Source: Clostridium sporogenes
GTDB lineage: Bacteria; Bacillota; Clostridia; Clostridiales; Clostridiaceae
Assembly: GCF_001020205.1 (NCBI RefSeq)
Contig: NZ_CP011663.1
Coordinates: forward strand, 806,001 to 870,000
DNA: 64,000 nucleotides
Reading direction: 5' to 3'
Part shown: positions 61,946 to 64,000 of the stretch, one piece after another
How positions within the stretch are numbered: position 1 is the first letter of the stretch
Layout of the letters: each line of letters starts with the position of its first letter
Program-made: the position numbers and the translations under genes
The notes under the pieces: model-generated
The model's database searches: none
Told to the model about the DNA's origin: nothing
What the model saw: the letters and a program-made list of their open reading frames with translations, nothing else

Positions 61946-62548
61946 ATGCATGAAAATAATATATTGAACAATTTAATGCACATCGCCAGACAACCATTTA
62001 TGTTCTTTAGAGATGAAGTGGAAGAGAAGACAGATAATGCTTTTGAAACATTACGTTTATTGGCCAATGAAGAAAAAGTTACGGCGGGGCGTATTGCTGA
62101 ATACTTAGATATCAAACCATCTAGTGTAACTCAGATTATTAAAAAACTCGAGGACGTAGGAACGGCTGAACGTGTAAAGTCTGAAGAAGATGCTAGGGTT
62201 ACTTATGTATTGATAACTGATAAAGGACGAGAAAGTTTAAAAGATAGAGGGGATATTTCAGAAAACCTTAAAGTTAAGTTATTTAAAGGTTTTGAAGAAT
62301 ATGAACTTGAAAAGTTAGATGATTATTTAATTCGTATGTTAGAAAACATTTCAAGTGAAGATTTTCAAAAAAAATTAAATGAAATTTTCAGTGATGATAA
62401 AATGTGGCAGCGATTTGGTAAAATGTCAGCACACTTCGGACGTGCTCGCCAACATATTATTCGTGAACATATGTTAAATCACAGTGACTTTGGTGGCTTT
62501 AGAGGTTTCGGCGATCACGGAAGATTTGGAGAAAGGAGACATAAATAA
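61946..62548 (+). CDS. MarR-family regulator with a His/Gly/Phe-rich tail
   Basis: The 200-residue regulator has a MarR winged helix (VTAGRIAEYLDIKPSSVTQI, IKKLEDVGTAERVKS, ARVTYVLITDKG). The last 40 residues are unusual, with HFGRARQHIIREHML and then a glycine/phenylalanine/histidine-rich stretch ending GERRHK. A GGAGG site lies before the ATG. Its stop overlaps the start of the ABC exporter gene by one base, so it most likely controls that exporter, and the tail may bind metal or a ligand. Confidence 0.9.
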   Translation: MHENNILNNLMHIARQPFMFFRDEVEEKTDNAFETLRLLANEEKVTAGRIAEYLDIKPSSVTQIIKKLEDVGTAERVKSEEDARVTYVLITDKGRESLKDRGDISENLKVKLFKGFEEYELEKLDDYLIRMLENISSEDFQKKLNEIFSDDKMWQRFGKMSAHFGRARQHIIREHMLNHSDFGGFRGFGDHGRFGERRHK

Positions 62549-64000
62549 TGGGTGGAGACAGACATGATAATAATTCAGTACGTAAAGATGGAACCAAATT
62601 TTCATTTAGACAATTTACCAAATTAATTACAACAACAAAACCTAAATATTATCTTTTGGTTATTGGGGTAATCTTCTTGATTATATCATCTAGTGTTCAA
62701 ATTTATGTTCCAAAATTAGCAGCATCTTTAGTAAACAATTTTTCTAAAGGAATGGATTATTCACTATTATTAAAAGTTGTTTTGTTATTTATTGCTTCTG
62801 CAATTGTTTCAGCAATTGGTGGAACTATACTAGGGGTTTTTGGTGAAAATGTCATTCAGAATTTAAGAAAAACATTATGGATAAAACTAACTACACTAAA
62901 AGTAAAATATTTTGATACAGTGAAAGCTGGTGAAATATCAAGCCGTTTGGTAAATGATACTATGCAAGTAAAACAACTACTTGCTGCTACTTTTCCACAA
63001 ACCTTAGCCAGTGTAATACTTGTTATTGGATCAGTATATATGATGATTAAAATGGATTGGCATATGTGTGTGGCTATGTTAGTTGCAGTACCAATTGTCA
63101 TAATTGTAATGATCCCAATTATGACATTTGGAACAAAAGTTGCTCATACTAGACAAGATGCACTTGCACAGTTTAATGGAATTGTTAGTGAAACATTAAG
63201 TGAAATTAGACTAGTAAAAATATCTAATGCAGAAAAACAAGCACAAACAGGTGCAAATAATAAAGTAGATAAATTGTTTAAAGTAGGAAAGAAAGAAGCA
63301 ATCTTTGATGCAACAATGCAACCATTTATGATGATGATATTTATGAGTATGGTTTTTGGTCTACTCGCTTATGGTATGCATCGAATTGCTATAGGCGCAA
63401 TGGCAATAGGGACATTAATGAGCTTTTTAATGTATTTATTTAATTTAATTGGAGCAATGCCTAGTATTGCAACCTTGTTCTCAGAAATGGCTAAAGCTGC
63501 TGGTTCAACAAAGCGTGTACAAGAATTGCTTAGCGAAGAACCAGAAGACTTTGAAAATGGTAATGAAGTTGATTTGTCTAATAAGGAACTTAGGGTGGAA
63601 AATATCAATTTCTCCTATGAAAAAGATGAACCAATCTTGACTAATATATCCTTTGAAGCAAAACCAAATCAAATTGTTGCTTTTGCAGGTCCATCAGGTG
63701 GTGGGAAGTCAACAATTTTTAGTTTACTTGAAAGATTTTATGAACCTAGCAAGGGAAGGATTAAATTTGATGATATAGAAATAACAGATATTAAATTAAC
63801 AGATTATCGTAGACAAATTGGATTTGTTTCTCAAGATAGTGCAATTATGGCTGGAACCATTCGTGACAATTTAACTTATGGTCTTGATAAACAATTTAAA
63901 GATGAAGAACTTTGGAATGTATTAGAACTTGCCTATGCACGAAAATTTGTAGAAGATATGCCAAATGCTCTTGATACAGAAGTTGGTGAACGTGGAGTGA
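62548..64000 (+). CDS. ABC multidrug exporter half-transporter (3' end outside window)
   Basis: The frame starts at ATG 62548 (site AAAGGAGA) and is still open at the right edge, giving about 484 residues. It has an N-terminal hydrophilic piece, six membrane segments (about residues 33-55, 76-95, 150-175, 178-196, 255-275 and 285-310) and the ABC domain with Walker A GPSGGGKSTIF and Q loop FVSQDSAIMAG. The signature and Walker B lie beyond the edge. It resembles LmrA/BmrA-type exporters that work as dimers. The overlapping MarR gene implies drug-responsive control. Confidence 0.9.
   Translation, partial: MGGDRHDNNSVRKDGTKFSFRQFTKLITTTKPKYYLLVIGVIFLIISSSVQIYVPKLAASLVNNFSKGMDYSLLLKVVLLFIASAIVSAIGGTILGVFGENVIQNLRKTLWIKLTTLKVKYFDTVKAGEISSRLVNDTMQVKQLLAATFPQTLASVILVIGSVYMMIKMDWHMCVAMLVAVPIVIIVMIPIMTFGTKVAHTRQDALAQFNGIVSETLSEIRLVKISNAEKQAQTGANNKVDKLFKVGKKEAIFDATMQPFMMMIFMSMVFGLLAYGMHRIAIGAMAIGTLMSFLMYLFNLIGAMPSIATLFSEMAKAAGSTKRVQELLSEEPEDFENGNEVDLSNKELRVENINFSYEKDEPILTNISFEAKPNQIVAFAGPSGGGKSTIFSLLERFYEPSKGRIKFDDIEITDIKLTDYRRQIGFVSQDSAIMAGTIRDNLTYGLDKQFKDEELWNVLELAYARKFVEDMPNALDTEVGERGV

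Overview
The window reads as chromosome of a low-GC, spore-forming Firmicute of the genus Clostridium, most likely close to the C. botulinum / C. sporogenes group. This is inferred from the AT-rich composition, AGGAGG-type ribosome binding sites, a two-subunit glycine decarboxylase, a ubiG-mccB-luxS-mccA operon and the DUF1659/DUF2922 gene set. No rRNA, tRNA or CRISPR array was seen.

Layout. 0-2.5 kb: a gene end, a GyrI-like protein and a DUF4317 protein. 3.0-10.6 kb: a glycine cleavage locus (gcvT, gcvH, gcvPA, gcvPB, lpdA and a lipoate ligase that can charge GcvH). 10.6-31 kb: an accessory region. It holds a solitary 697-residue nuclease-like protein with a zinc motif, AraC/GyrI regulators, two copies of a small antitoxin-like gene each followed by a dead zeta-toxin gene, a truncated IS1182-type transposase, two consecutive two-component/ABC-transporter modules of the antimicrobial-peptide-response type, a DMT exporter with a broken divergent regulator, and a SUKH protein. 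31-38 kb: a KAS III-like enzyme, a chemoreceptor, a small HTH gene behind an attenuator-like leader, an ABC-F protein with a sequestered ribosome binding site, and a DJ-1/PfpI protein. 37.7-41.6 kb: the methionine-to-cysteine operon ubiG-mccB-luxS-mccA behind a T-box leader, probably cysteine-specific. 42-50 kb: a secreted chitinase, a methyltransferase, an MBL hydrolase, a CopZ-like protein, a cupin and a transglutaminase-like protein. 49.6-54.8 kb: a phage- or plasmid-like block (ImmA/IrrE peptidase, two XRE regulators, DnaD-like protein, small sigma factor, four-helix-bundle gene, YvrJ, DUF1659, DUF2922). 55-60.3 kb: an arsenic operon (arsC, arsR, arsD, arsA, acr3) followed by the wreck of an arsM-like gene. 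60.7-64 kb: a histidine phosphatase, then a MarR regulator and an ABC multidrug exporter that runs off the right edge.

The most unusual content lies between the genes. One dispersed structured element (about 239 bp when complete) occurs at 4.27, 7.68, 46.69 and 55.49 kb, with a divergent relative at 33.9 kb. It folds into a long multi-part outer stem enclosing two hairpins, one with a conserved CACAGAG loop. A second family of about 55-bp palindromes occurs five times between 10.7 and 34.5 kb. A third element, a 167-bp palindrome with 25-bp terminal inverted repeats, lies at 2.59 kb. Two loci keep an intact 54-codon gene directly upstream of a ruined zeta toxin, the pattern expected of an undescribed antitoxin.

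Many genes here are decaying. Single in-frame stops interrupt four otherwise readable genes, and there are fragments of LysR, HxlR, XRE, DUF2922, DUF4177 and ArsM-like genes. The 16.9-21.2 kb, 27-28.6 kb and 29.7-30.7 kb stretches look GC-richer than their surroundings and are probably imported. All functions are inferred from sequence motifs alone.
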